Shown piece by piece: positions 1 to 8,330 of a stretch of 64,000 nucleotides of DNA. The notes below the pieces were generated by a model. It searched no databases, had not been told where the DNA came from, and saw only the letters and a program-made list of their open reading frames with translations. This DNA comes from Novosphingobium sp. 28-62-57. Its GTDB lineage: Bacteria; Pseudomonadota; Alphaproteobacteria; Sphingomonadales; Sphingomonadaceae. Location of the stretch: contig NCGO01000006.1 of assembly GCA_002256985.1 (NCBI GenBank), positions 62,001-126,000 on the forward strand, in the 5' to 3' direction. Numbering within the stretch: the first letter of the stretch is position 1; each line of letters opens with the position of its first letter. The position numbers and the translations under genes are program-made.

Positions 1-1
1 G

Positions 2-286
2 ATGTACGACCGCGACAATGCAGAAGAAGTCGCCAAGATGCGCAAGCTGTTCGATGCGCTGATCGTGGAGACGGCCAAAGCGGGCTATGCCGAATACCGC
101 ACGCATCTGGGCTGGATGGACCCGGTGATGGAAACCTTCGATTTCAACAACCACGCGCTGCGCCGGTTCGACGAAAAGGTGAAGTCCGCATTGGACCCCA
201 ACGGGATCATCGCGCCGGGCAAGCAGGGCGTCTGGCCTGCTGTCTATGCCGACAAGCGTGGCTCGGCTTACAAGGGAGGGCAGTGA
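2..286 (+). CDS. FAD-linked oxidase/hydroxylase of the vanillyl-alcohol oxidase / p-cresol methylhydroxylase family, C-terminal fragment
   Basis: This is the last 94 residues of a longer protein cut by the window edge; the ATG at its start is internal. The C-terminal pattern, with a helix around HALRRFDEK followed by ALDPNGI and APGKQG, is that of the VAO/PCMH flavoproteins (about 520 residues), which oxidise or hydroxylate 4-alkylphenols and benzylic alcohols through a quinone methide. A cytochrome c gene starts 1 base after the stop, as in flavocytochrome c pairs such as PchF-PchC. This suggests periplasmic oxidation of a lignin-type phenol with electrons passed to the cytochrome. The exact substrate cannot be read from the fragment. 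Confidence 0.75.
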   Translation: MYDRDNAEEVAKMRKLFDALIVETAKAGYAEYRTHLGWMDPVMETFDFNNHALRRFDEKVKSALDPNGIIAPGKQGVWPAVYADKRGSAYKGGQ

Positions 287-287
287 G

Positions 288-692
288 ATGAAGCGTATCG
301 TGATTGTTGCCGCCCTCGTGGCGATGGGTGCTGCGGCCTATGCCGCACCGCCTGCCGGTGGGCCTCCCCCGATGCCTCCGTATATGCTGCGGTCGCTTGC
401 GCCCGAGGGTGACCGGCTGAAGCCCGGGCGCGACGGCAAGACCGTGTTCGAGGCGCAGTGCGGATACTGCCACCTCGTTGGCGGCATGGGCACCAATTTG
501 CTCACCAAGCAGCAGATGATGGCGGGCAATCCGCCGGAGCAAGGGTTGCTCGCCAATCGTCAGGATCTGACGCGCGATTATGTGAAGGCCGTCGTCCGCA
601 TGGGCAAGGGCGCGATGCCGCAGCAGACCAAGGTGGACCTGACCGACGCGGAACTTGATGCCGTGGCGGCCTATCTCGGGAAGGCTGGCTGA
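288..692 (+). CDS. Cytochrome c subunit partnering the flavoprotein oxidase
   Basis: This is a 134-residue exported c-type cytochrome. A signal peptide covers roughly residues 1-20 (hydrophobic core IVIVAALVAMGA, cleavage near AYA). One heme site, CGYCH, lies near residue 60, and a Met near GKGAMPQQ is the likely sixth ligand. The ATG at 288 follows the flavoprotein stop and has AGGGAGGG upstream; a longer reading to 246 would destroy the signal peptide. It is probably the electron acceptor of the flavoprotein, equivalent to PchC of p-cresol methylhydroxylase. The stop overlaps the next start by one base (TGATG). Confidence 0.8.
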   Translation: MKRIVIVAALVAMGAAAYAAPPAGGPPPMPPYMLRSLAPEGDRLKPGRDGKTVFEAQCGYCHLVGGMGTNLLTKQQMMAGNPPEQGLLANRQDLTRDYVKAVVRMGKGAMPQQTKVDLTDAELDAVAAYLGKAG

Positions 693-1060
693 TGCGCCTG
701 TCCCGTCGTTCGATGCTTAAGGGCAGCGCGCTGGCAGGCTCTGCCGTGGCAGCGCCTGCTTTTGCCGCGATTTCGGCCAAAACACCGCTGGTAGTGTTCG
801 ACAGCCGCATTCCGGAATCCGTGGCCTTTGCCGCCACGCAGAACGGTGCAGAGCAATTCGATCTGGCGCAAGGCGTTGAAAACGCATGGCGCGCGCTGAA
901 TTTTCCGCGCGCGGTGACGGGCCTCACACGCTGGAGCGACTGGACCGCGCTACGTGGGGCTCTCGAGGAGCAGGGCTTGCGACTCGGGGAAGAAATGCGT
1001 GTTGCATCGCCGCTCTCAGGCCGCACGCATCTCTTCCGTTGGACAATGACGGCGCGCTAA
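692..1060 (+). CDS. Small Tat-signal protein of unknown function
   Basis: This 122-residue protein opens with a twin-arginine signal (RLSRRSMLKGSAL, then an Ala-rich segment ending near AFA), so it is predicted to be exported folded or with a cofactor. The mature part of about 95 residues has no catalytic motif I recognise. It is translationally coupled to the cytochrome gene and closes the operon before a hairpin terminator. It may be an accessory or assembly protein of the flavocytochrome, but that rests on position alone. Confidence 0.65.
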   Translation: MRLSRRSMLKGSALAGSAVAAPAFAAISAKTPLVVFDSRIPESVAFAATQNGAEQFDLAQGVENAWRALNFPRAVTGLTRWSDWTALRGALEEQGLRLGEEMRVASPLSGRTHLFRWTMTAR

Positions 1061-1086
1061 TCCCTCGTGCTGGAGGTCCGCAAATG

Positions 1087-1121
1087 AAAGGGGCGCGTTC
1101 TTTGCAGAGCGTGCCCCTTTT
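1087..1121 (+). terminator. Rho-independent terminator after the flavocytochrome operon
   Basis: The arms AAAGGGGC (1087-1094) and GCCCCTTT (1113-1120) pair across an 18-base loop that can extend the stem, and the hairpin ends in a T-run. It sits 27 bases past the stop of the Tat-signal gene. The rest of the 1061-1308 gap holds only the promoter and operator described next. Confidence 0.65.
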
Positions 1122-1224
1122 GCCATCCAGCAACGTTGCACTGCGTGAAATGCTCCGAATCGACGGGATACGCTTATCGTTGCAGGCGGCATAGGCGGGG
1201 GACGAAAATTACAGGCATGCGGGC

Positions 1225-1262
1225 TTGACCCGCGCTCTCGCTGATTTAGTATGTGTTACTAA
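1225..1262 (+). promoter_or_regulatory. Promoter and palindromic operator upstream of baeA
   Basis: A TTGACC hexamer (1225-1230) and TAGTAT (1247-1252) with 16 bases between them form a plausible sigma-70 promoter. Overlapping the -10 is a perfect inverted repeat, TTAGTATGTGTTACTAA (1246-1262; 6-base arms, 5-base centre). Such a site over the -10 would suit a repressor of the GntR or MarR kind. The core GTATGTGTT recurs in the palindrome upstream of ligM at 13567-13585. Confidence 0.5.
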
Positions 1263-1308
1263 CAATATTCCGACACAAACGGAATCGGGAGAGAGGCAAG
1301 GCGAGGCG

Positions 1309-2091
1309 ATGGACGAGGTCACCCTCTACCACTGGGAACCGAATGCCAACTCAGGCAAGCCCATGCTTGCGCTGATGGAAAAGGGCGTGCCTTTTTCCAG
1401 CCATTACATCGATATGCTGCAGTTCGATCAGCACAAGCCGGAATACCTTGCGATCAATCCGCAAGGCACGATTCCGGCGATGGTTCATAACGCCAATGGC
1501 CAAAGACGCGTGCTCACCGAAAGCACCGCGATCATGGAATACGTGAACGACTGCTTTGCCGGGCCAGACCTGATGCCCGCCGATGCGCAGGACAGCTGGC
1601 GCGTGCGCTGGTGGATGAAGTTCATGGACCAGTGGCTTGGCCCCAGCTTCTCGATGATCGGGTGGAGCGTGTTCGTCGGCCCGATGGTGCGCCAGCGCGA
1701 TCCCGCCGAGCTCGATGCCGCGATTGAACGCATCCCGTTGCCCGAACGCCGCGTTGCGTGGCGCAAGGCGATCAGCGGGAATTTCTCGGACAGCGAAATG
1801 GCCGAAAGCCGCCGCCGCGTGAGTCTGGGCATTGCCAAGCTGGAAGAGGAACTGGGCAAGCGGCCCTATGTCGGATCGGATCAGTACACGCTGGCTGACA
1901 TCAACATCTTCAACAGCACCTATTCGCTCCCGCTGTCGCAACCCGATCTGGCGGGCAAGGACAAGACGCCGAACATCATGCGCTGGCTCAAGCGCGTCTA
2001 TACCCGCGATGCGGTGAAAAAGACCTGGGCGATGGGCAAGACCGATCTTGCGCACCGCTATGGCCTGATCATGGCGGAGATTGAGGGATGA
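1309..2091 (+). CDS. baeA: Glutathione S-transferase, beta-etherase subunit BaeA
   Basis: This 260-residue GST has a thioredoxin-like N-terminal domain (about 1-85) and a helical C-terminal domain. NPQGTIPAM (50-58) holds the cis-proline and LTESTAI (69-75) the glutathione-binding Glu-Ser. PNANS near residues 11-15 places an Asn where BaeA and LigF-type beta-etherases use Asn to activate glutathione. BaeAB is a known heterodimeric sphingomonad enzyme that cleaves the beta(R)-aryl ether bond of lignin-type dimers. The match rests on LigF-like sequence, adjacency to a second divergent GST and the sphingomonad context. The ATG at 1309 has GGAGAGAGG upstream, so an ORF extension to 1225 is not used. 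The end overlaps baeB by 4 bases. Confidence 0.75.
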   Translation: MDEVTLYHWEPNANSGKPMLALMEKGVPFSSHYIDMLQFDQHKPEYLAINPQGTIPAMVHNANGQRRVLTESTAIMEYVNDCFAGPDLMPADAQDSWRVRWWMKFMDQWLGPSFSMIGWSVFVGPMVRQRDPAELDAAIERIPLPERRVAWRKAISGNFSDSEMAESRRRVSLGIAKLEEELGKRPYVGSDQYTLADINIFNSTYSLPLSQPDLAGKDKTPNIMRWLKRVYTRDAVKKTWAMGKTDLAHRYGLIMAEIEG

Positions 2092-2873
2092 GCGCCATTC
2101 TCTATCATGGCGAGCCGAACGGCGCTTCGCTGACGGTGCTTGCGGCACTGGCCGAAGCTGGGCTGGACATCGCATGCCGCCACATCGATCTGCTGGCGGG
2201 CGAACGTCACACGCTGACTGGCATCACCGATCCGGTCGCGCTCGATCTGTGTATTGAGGGCGAAGGCCCGGTGCTGGTGGCAGGTGGCGAGGCGATGACC
2301 GAATCTGTGTTCCTCGCGCAGTACTTCGATGAAGCGGCGGGCGGAGCCGGATTGCAGCCCGCCGATGCCTATGCGCGCTGGGAAATGATGATGTGGTGCC
2401 GCCAGATGACCGAGCGGCTGTCTCCTGCGGCGGCGTTGCTGGGTAACCTCGCCGGTTCACAGGAGCAAGTCGCGGCAATTCCTGCGCGGGATTTCGTCCA
2501 CGTAGCGGCGGCCATCGTATCGGATGACTTGCGTGAACGCTGGCTTGCTCTTCGCGACGGCGCGATCGATTCAGCACAAGTTGCCGACAGCGAGTCAAAG
2601 ATCGCTGCCGCCGTCCTGCGCTGCGAAAAGCAGCTCGGCGATGGCCGCGAATGGCTGATGGGCACCTTCTCCATCGCCGATCTCGTTACCTATTCATGGC
2701 TGGCAGGCATGCAGCCGCTGCAGCCAGCGGCCTTTGCTGACGCACCGCTTGCGCAGGCTTGGCTTGCCCGTGTGGCGGCGCGTCCGTCCGTGCAGGCCGC
2801 TTTGGCCAAAGCCACCGTTCAAGACCCGCTCCGCGCATGGGCGCCGGGGCCAGAAATCAACCGTTGGGGATAA
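2088..2873 (+). CDS. baeB: Glutathione S-transferase-like protein, beta-etherase subunit BaeB
   Basis: This 261-residue GST-fold protein overlaps the BaeA gene by ATGA, so the two are translationally coupled. The N-terminal domain keeps the LYHGEPNGAS start, a GPVLV strand (60-64) with the cis-proline, and TESVF (71-75). The sequence is divergent from BaeA and lacks the PNANS pattern, since Gly-Ala follows PN. That fits a subunit needed for dimer formation rather than glutathione activation, as described for the BaeAB heterodimer. It could instead be an independent GST, but the overlap and pairing favour the heterodimer. Confidence 0.7.
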   Translation: MSAILYHGEPNGASLTVLAALAEAGLDIACRHIDLLAGERHTLTGITDPVALDLCIEGEGPVLVAGGEAMTESVFLAQYFDEAAGGAGLQPADAYARWEMMMWCRQMTERLSPAAALLGNLAGSQEQVAAIPARDFVHVAAAIVSDDLRERWLALRDGAIDSAQVADSESKIAAAVLRCEKQLGDGREWLMGTFSIADLVTYSWLAGMQPLQPAAFADAPLAQAWLARVAARPSVQAALAKATVQDPLRAWAPGPEINRWG

Positions 2874-2876
2874 TCC

Positions 2877-4442
2877 GTGCGCGCTATCGACTATTTTGAC
2901 CGTGGCCATGACCGCAATCCGCAGCGTCTTGCGATTGTCGATACCGACACCGGCCTGAAACTGACCTTTGCCGAAACCAAGGCGCTTTCGCTGCGCATTG
3001 CTGCTGCGCTGCAAAAGGGCGGGTTCAAGAATCAGGACCTGCTCGGCCTTTATGGCCCGAACGATGGCATGCTGCTGGTGGCACTGCTGGCCATGTGGCG
3101 CGCCAATGGCAAGTGGATTCCGGTCAACACGCGCAATGCGATCGATGCCAACGCCGCCTATATCAATTACGTGCGCCTCGAATGGATGGTCTACCATTCG
3201 TCAAAGGCGGATGAGGTCGAACAGCTCAAGGCGCTGTGCCCCACGCTTCAGCACTTTGTGTGCCTGGACAAGCGCTTGGGCGATGATCCCAGCCTCGATG
3301 AATTCATTGCGGGCGTTTCCGAAGCCGATTTCGTCGAGCCGGAAATCGATGCTTTTGGCAACCTGATGGACTTCGTCGGCATCTTCCCCACTGGCGGTAC
3401 CACTGGCCCATCGAAGGGTGCGAACGTGACCAACCTTGGCTGGGGCACGATGATCGAAACCGCCGCCGATGGCATGGGCGGGCGCACCGATGATCCGGTG
3501 GCGCTGGTCTCTGCACCGATCACGCATGCCGCTGGCCCGATTTCGCTTTCGACGATGAGCCTTGGCGCAACGCAGGTGATCCTGCCCGGTTTCGATGCCG
3601 AGGCCGTGCTCAAGACCATCGAGGACTACAAGGTCACGCACATGTACCTGCCGCCCACGGCGATGTACCAGCTGATGGCCTCGCCGCAGATCGACAAGCA
3701 CGATTATTCGTCGCTGAAGATATTCATCCTCGTCGGGTCGCCCTGCAGCCCGGAAAAGCTGCGGCAGGCGGTGTCGATCTTCGGCCCGGCGATGTGTCAG
3801 GCCTATGGCCAGGTCGAATGCCCGATGATCGTGGCGTGGTTCCCGCCCGAGGACGTGGCGAAATACGCCGCCTCCGCGCCGGAAAAACTGGCGTCGTGCG
3901 GCAAACCCACACGTTCGATCAAGGTGGCACTGCTCGATGATGATGGTCAGCCGGTGCCGCTGGGTGAGGCCGGTGAAATCTGCGTGCGCGGTGCCCTTGT
4001 CACGCATTCCTACTTCGAAAAGCCTGAGGAAACCGCCGAAATTCGCAAGTTCGGCTGGCACCACACCGGCGATGTCGGCAAGTTTGACGAGGACGGTTAC
4101 CTCTATATCGTCGACCGCAAGAAGGACATGGTCGTCTCGGGCGGGTTCAACGTTTTCACCGCCGAAGTGGAAGCGGCGGTGACCGAGATTGCGGCCGTAA
4201 GGGAAGCTTGCGTGTTCGGCATCCCGCACGAAAAGTGGGGCGAGCAGGTCCATGCCGTGGTCGTGGCTGATGGGGTGACCGAGGCCGAGATCATCGCCTA
4301 TACCAAGGGCAGGCTGGGCGGCGTGAAAGCGCCAAAATCGGTCACATTTATTGACTCGATTCCGCGCACCGCTGCGGGCAAGATGGACAAGAAAGCGCTG
4401 CGCGCTCCCTACTGGGGCAACAGCGATCGCATGGTAAACTGA
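2877..4442 (+). CDS. AMP-forming acyl-CoA ligase (class I adenylate-forming)
   Basis: This 521-residue protein has the ANL superfamily motifs in order: the P-loop FPTGGTTGPSKG (170-181), AYGQVE near 315, HTGDVGKFDEDGYLYIVDRKKD near 400, and the catalytic lysine in TAAGKMDKK near the C-terminus. It activates a carboxylic acid to an acyl-adenylate and then a CoA thioester. The substrate is unknown; an aryl-propanoid or aryl acid from dimer catabolism would fit the neighbours. The start is GTG, 3 bases after the baeB stop, with GGGGA upstream. Two small hairpins follow its stop. Confidence 0.8.
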   Translation: MRAIDYFDRGHDRNPQRLAIVDTDTGLKLTFAETKALSLRIAAALQKGGFKNQDLLGLYGPNDGMLLVALLAMWRANGKWIPVNTRNAIDANAAYINYVRLEWMVYHSSKADEVEQLKALCPTLQHFVCLDKRLGDDPSLDEFIAGVSEADFVEPEIDAFGNLMDFVGIFPTGGTTGPSKGANVTNLGWGTMIETAADGMGGRTDDPVALVSAPITHAAGPISLSTMSLGATQVILPGFDAEAVLKTIEDYKVTHMYLPPTAMYQLMASPQIDKHDYSSLKIFILVGSPCSPEKLRQAVSIFGPAMCQAYGQVECPMIVAWFPPEDVAKYAASAPEKLASCGKPTRSIKVALLDDDGQPVPLGEAGEICVRGALVTHSYFEKPEETAEIRKFGWHHTGDVGKFDEDGYLYIVDRKKDMVVSGGFNVFTAEVEAAVTEIAAVREACVFGIPHEKWGEQVHAVVVADGVTEAEIIAYTKGRLGGVKAPKSVTFIDSIPRTAAGKMDKKALRAPYWGNSDRMVN

Positions 4443-4492
4443 TCCGGCACAAAGCCGGACACATCGAAATTTGATCCGGTATCAGCCGGACT
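4441..4492 (+). repeat. Two tandem short hairpins between the ligase and PQQ dehydrogenase genes
   Basis: Two similar units of about 20 bases, GATCCGGCACAAAGCCGGAC (4441-4460) and GATCCGGTATCAGCCGGACT (4473-4492), each form a stem with TCCGG and CCGGA arms. They occupy nearly the whole gap and end just before the ribosome binding site of the next gene. No T-run follows, so they look more like mRNA stability or processing elements, or paired protein sites, than a terminator. Confidence 0.5.
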
Positions 4493-4513
4493 GGGTTGGA
4501 GAGGCTCAAGAAA

Positions 4514-6634
4514 ATGCGTTTGAACCGCAAAATGCACGTGATGCTTGCCGGGACGCTGGCATTGGCGCTGCCGCTGGCGGCCTGCACCATGGCTGCCAAT
4601 GCTGAACCGGGGATTAGCGCGCAGCAGATCATCGCTGCCGATGGCTCCAACTGGCTGTCCTATGGCCGCACTTATGACGAACAGCGCCACAGCCCGCTGG
4701 CCCAGATCACGCCTGAAAACGTCGGCCAGCTGGGCCTTGCGTGGTCTGCCGATATGGACACCGCGCGCGGGCAGGAAGCCACGCCGCTGGTGATCGACGG
4801 CAAGATCTATCTGACGACCGCTTGGTCAAAGGCCAAGGCCTATGATGCGGTTTCGGGCAAGCTCTTGTGGGAATTCGATCCCAAGGTGCCGGGCGAAACT
4901 GCGGTAAAGGCTTGCTGCGATGTGGTAAACCGCGGGATGGCCGCGTGGGGTGACAAGCTCTATTTCGGCACGCTGGATGGCCGCCTGATAGCGCTGGATC
5001 GCAACACCGGCAAGCAGGTGTGGTCCACCGTCACGGTCGATCAGTCCAAGCCCTATACGATCACTGGCGCACCGCGCGCGATGAACGGGCTGATCGTGAT
5101 CGGCAATGGCGGCGCGGAAATGGGCGTGCGCGGCTATGTCACCGCCTATGACGCGCAGACCGGAAAGCAGGTCTGGCGGTTCTATACCGTGCCCGACATG
5201 CCGGGCAAGAACGACGAGGAATACCTGAAGAAGGCCGAAGCCACCTGGAAGGGTGAATGGTGGAAGCTGGGCGGCGGCGGCACCGTGTGGGATGCCATGG
5301 CCTATGACCCCGAGCTTGACCTGCTCTACATCGGCGTGGGCAACGGCAGCCCGTGGAATCAGGCCTATCGCTCACCCGGTGGTGGCGACAACCTCTATCT
5401 GTCGTCGATCGTGGCGATCAAGGCCAAGACCGGCGAATATGCCTGGCATTTCCAGCAGACGCCCGGCGAAACGTGGGATTTCACCGCCACGCAGCACATC
5501 ATCCTCGCCGACATGGAAATCGCTGGAAAGCCGCGCAAGGTGCTGATGCAAGCGCCCAAGAACGGCTTCTTCTATGTGATCGACCGGACCAACGGGAAGT
5601 TCATTTCGGGCAACGCCTATGCGCCGGTGAACTGGGCCACCGGGCTTGACGCCAATGGCCGCCCGATTGAAAACCCGGAAGCGCGCTATGACCTGACCGG
5701 CAAGCCGTTTATCGGCATGCCGGGGGCAGCGGGCGCGCATTCGTGGCATCCGATGGCCTATGATCCGGCGCAGCGTCTGGTCTATATTCCCGCGCAGTTC
5801 GCCGCCTATCCCTACTTCCCCGAAAAGGACTGGAAGCCGCAGGCGGTGGGCTTCAATACCGGGATCGACAGTGCCGCAGGGGCCATGCCGGCCATCAAGG
5901 AAGCGCGCGATGGGGCGCGGGCCGCTACTACCGGCGCGGTCGTTGCGTGGGATCCTGTTGCGCAGAAAGAACGCTGGCGGATTCCGTTCAAGGGGCCATG
6001 GAACGGCGGTATGCTCGCCACGGCGGGCGGTCTGTTGTTCCAGGGCAATGCCACGGGCTCCTTCGCGGCCTATTCGTCAAAGGACGGCAAGCAACTGTGG
6101 TCGTTCCCGGCCCAGACCGGCGTGGTCGCAGCGCCCATCACCTTCAAGGTTGGCAATGATCAGTACGTTGCGGTGCTGGCCGGTTGGGGCGGGGTGTGGC
6201 CACTGGCCACCGGCATCCTGTCCGACATATCGGGCCCCACGCGCAACATCAGCCGCCTGCTGGTGTTCAAGCTGGGCGGCAAGGCCAAGCTGCCTGATGC
6301 GCCGCCGTTTGAGGAGCGCCCGCTCAATCCTCCCGCGCTCGTCGGCACGCCCGCCACGATTGCGCAGGGTGCCAACCTCTATGGCAAGTACTGCACGGTC
6401 TGCCATGGTGATGCGGCCATCGGAGGCCTCCTGCCCGATTTGCGCCACAGCGCGATGAACACCGATTACACCGCATGGCAAACCGTGGTGCATGATGGTG
6501 CGCTGGTGGACAACGGCATGATCGGCTGGAGCAAGTACATGACGAAGGAGCAGATCGAATCGATCCGCCATTATGTCATCAAACGCGCCCACGAAGATAA
6601 GGCTCTCGAAGACAAGGCACTGGCCACGCGCTGA
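4514..6634 (+). CDS. PQQ-dependent quinohemoprotein alcohol dehydrogenase
   Basis: This 706-residue protein has a PQQ beta-propeller domain (about 35-590) followed by a cytochrome c domain. Vicinal cysteines in ACCDVV (134-135) form the disulfide ring over PQQ, and CTVCH (627-631) binds heme c. This is the type II/III layout that oxidises primary alcohols, including aryl-propanol side chains, in the periplasm. The N-terminal signal ends in LAAC (Cys24), a lipobox, so it may be a lipoprotein. The ATG at 4514 has GGAGAGG upstream and is preferred to an in-frame TTG at 4496. No pqq biosynthesis genes lie in the window. An aldehyde dehydrogenase follows, making a two-step alcohol-to-acid route. 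Confidence 0.85.
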   Translation: MRLNRKMHVMLAGTLALALPLAACTMAANAEPGISAQQIIAADGSNWLSYGRTYDEQRHSPLAQITPENVGQLGLAWSADMDTARGQEATPLVIDGKIYLTTAWSKAKAYDAVSGKLLWEFDPKVPGETAVKACCDVVNRGMAAWGDKLYFGTLDGRLIALDRNTGKQVWSTVTVDQSKPYTITGAPRAMNGLIVIGNGGAEMGVRGYVTAYDAQTGKQVWRFYTVPDMPGKNDEEYLKKAEATWKGEWWKLGGGGTVWDAMAYDPELDLLYIGVGNGSPWNQAYRSPGGGDNLYLSSIVAIKAKTGEYAWHFQQTPGETWDFTATQHIILADMEIAGKPRKVLMQAPKNGFFYVIDRTNGKFISGNAYAPVNWATGLDANGRPIENPEARYDLTGKPFIGMPGAAGAHSWHPMAYDPAQRLVYIPAQFAAYPYFPEKDWKPQAVGFNTGIDSAAGAMPAIKEARDGARAATTGAVVAWDPVAQKERWRIPFKGPWNGGMLATAGGLLFQGNATGSFAAYSSKDGKQLWSFPAQTGVVAAPITFKVGNDQYVAVLAGWGGVWPLATGILSDISGPTRNISRLLVFKLGGKAKLPDAPPFEERPLNPPALVGTPATIAQGANLYGKYCTVCHGDAAIGGLLPDLRHSAMNTDYTAWQTVVHDGALVDNGMIGWSKYMTKEQIESIRHYVIKRAHEDKALEDKALATR

Positions 6635-6637
6635 GAG

Positions 6638-6658
6638 ATTGCTATAGTATAGAGCAAT
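6638..6658. promoter_or_regulatory. Palindrome between PQQ dehydrogenase and aldehyde dehydrogenase genes
   Basis: The arms ATTGCT (6638-6643) and AGCAAT (6653-6658) flank a nested palindrome CTATAGTATAG (6642-6652). It is AT-rich in a GC-rich region and ends 21 bases before the ALDH start. It could be an operator or a weak terminator; no T-run follows. Confidence 0.35.
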
Positions 6659-6679
6659 TATAACCGAACGGAGAGACTC

Positions 6680-8104
6680 ATGACGCAGCTTTATCCGAAT
6701 CTGATCAATGGCGAGCTGGTTACGACCGAAGCCTCGCTCGATGTGGTGAACCCGGCCAACGAACAGGTCATCGGCCGTGTCCCCGCTTGCGGCCCTGATG
6801 AGCTTGATCGCGCGGTCGCTGCTGCCCGCGCTGCGTTCAAGACTTGGTCGAAGACCCCGGTCGATGATCGCCGCGCCGTGATCCGCGCCATGGCCTCTGC
6901 AATCGAGGCGAATTTCGATGAACTCTATCGCCTGCTGACCAGCGAACAGGGCAAGCCGCACCAGCAGGCCCAGTGGGAAATCGGTGGCTGCTCAGCCATG
7001 ATGAACGCGCAGTCCACCCTGACGCTCGAAGAGACGATCAACGAAGACAGCGATGAACGCCTGAGCCGTACGCGCCGTGTGCCGGTGGGCGTGGTTGGCG
7101 GCATCGTGCCATGGAACTTCCCGCTGCTGATGGCCGTGCAGAAGATCGCGCCTGCCATCCTTTCGGGCTGCACCATCGTGCTCAAGCCTTCGCCTTTCAC
7201 CCCGCTGACGACGCTGCGCTTTGCCGAGCTGATCAAGGACATTGCGCCAGCAGGCGTGGTCAACATCATCACGGGCGAGGATTCGCTGGGGCCGCTGATC
7301 ACCTCGCACCCGGATATCGACAAGATCACTTTCACCGGCTCCACCGCGACCGGCAAGAAGATCATGGAAGGGGCCTCGAAGGACCTCAAGCGCATCACGC
7401 TGGAACTGGGCGGTAATGACGCCTCGATCGTGCTGCCCGATGCCGATGTGGCCAAGGTTGCCGAACAGCTGTTCTGGTCAAGCTTCACCAACGCCGGGCA
7501 AATCTGCGTTGCGGCCAAGCGCATCTATATCCACGAAGACATCTACGATGAACTGAGCACGGCCATTGCCGAATATGCCAAGACCGTGACCGTGGGCGAT
7601 GGCGCCAATCAGGGCACCGGCGTTGGCCCGATCCAGAACAAGAAGCAGTTCGATCGCGTGTGCGAGCTAATCGAAGATGCCAAGTCCAATGGCTACAAGT
7701 TCCTGGTCGGCGGCAATGTCGATCCCTCGGGCTCGGGCTATTACGTGCCGATCACCATCCTCGACAATCCGCCCGAAGACGCGCGCATTGTGGCCGAAGA
7801 ACAGTTCGGCCCAGTCATGCCGCTGATGAAGTTCTCGACCGACGACGAAGTCATCGCGCGTGCCAACAACTCGGACTACGGCCTTGCCGGCGCAGTCTGG
7901 ACCAAGGACACCGACCGCGGCGTGGCCATTGCCGAACAGCTGGAAACCGGCACGGTATGGATCAACGAATTCCTCCACCTCTCGCCTTTCGCTCCGTTCG
8001 GCGGTCACAAGCAGTCGGGTTTTGGCGCGGAATACGGCATCGAGGGCCTGAAGGAATTCACCTACAGCCAGGTGATCACCGTCAAGAAAGACGCGCTGGT
8101 CTGA
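6680..8104 (+). CDS. NAD(P)-dependent aldehyde dehydrogenase
   Basis: This 474-residue protein has the usual ALDH family length. VPWNFPL sits in the nucleotide-binding region, FTGSTATG is the Rossmann loop, LELGGND carries the general base Glu242, and NAGQICVAA carries the nucleophile Cys276. It would oxidise the aldehyde made by the PQQ dehydrogenase to an acid, which the ligase upstream could then activate with CoA. GGAGAGA lies just ahead of the ATG. The exact substrate is not visible. Confidence 0.85.
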   Translation: MTQLYPNLINGELVTTEASLDVVNPANEQVIGRVPACGPDELDRAVAAARAAFKTWSKTPVDDRRAVIRAMASAIEANFDELYRLLTSEQGKPHQQAQWEIGGCSAMMNAQSTLTLEETINEDSDERLSRTRRVPVGVVGGIVPWNFPLLMAVQKIAPAILSGCTIVLKPSPFTPLTTLRFAELIKDIAPAGVVNIITGEDSLGPLITSHPDIDKITFTGSTATGKKIMEGASKDLKRITLELGGNDASIVLPDADVAKVAEQLFWSSFTNAGQICVAAKRIYIHEDIYDELSTAIAEYAKTVTVGDGANQGTGVGPIQNKKQFDRVCELIEDAKSNGYKFLVGGNVDPSGSGYYVPITILDNPPEDARIVAEEQFGPVMPLMKFSTDDEVIARANNSDYGLAGAVWTKDTDRGVAIAEQLETGTVWINEFLHLSPFAPFGGHKQSGFGAEYGIEGLKEFTYSQVITVKKDALV

Positions 8105-8112
8105 CACCCTAA

Positions 8113-8162
8113 AGCCCTCTCCCCCGCTCATCCTGAGCATGTCGAAGGACAGGGGAGAGGGC
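8113..8162. repeat. Palindromic REP-like repeat, family CCTCTCCCC / CTCATCCTGAGC
   Basis: An imperfect inverted repeat with CCCTCTCCCC and GGGGAGAGGG ends around CTCATCCTGAGC-ATGTCGAAGGA. The same element recurs at 12476-12527 and in part at 45164-45205. It lies just past the ALDH stop and could fold in RNA. Confidence 0.7.
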
Positions 8163-8183
8163 CTCGGTTTGAAACAGCCGGCT

Positions 8184-8275
8184 TCGTCATGCTGAACTTG
8201 TTTCAGCATCCATCCCTCGTCACGAAGTGCGGTGCATGTCGTGAGATGGACCCTGAAACAAGTTCAGGGTGACGG
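8184..8275. repeat. Palindromic repeat with CTGAAACAAGTTCAG arms
   Basis: CGTCATGCTGAACTTG near 8186 pairs with the region ending CAAGTTCAGGGTGACG near 8274, giving a long imperfect hairpin. Together with the preceding repeat it fills the 8105-8330 gap, where no gene is visible. An open reading frame running through it into the next gene is not a real N-terminus. Confidence 0.65.
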
Positions 8276-8330
8276 TTCAATTTGGGCGGGCGCGCTGCGC
8301 AAGCTGCCCGTAATCCGAAGGAATATTTCC

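Noticed and set aside
4496-4513. TTG start for the PQQ dehydrogenase
   Set aside because: It overlaps the Shine-Dalgarno of the ATG at 4514, which gives a better signal peptide.
8232-8330. Longer N-terminus for the amidohydrolase
   Set aside because: The extra residues are encoded by a palindromic repeat and the family start fits the GTG at 8331.
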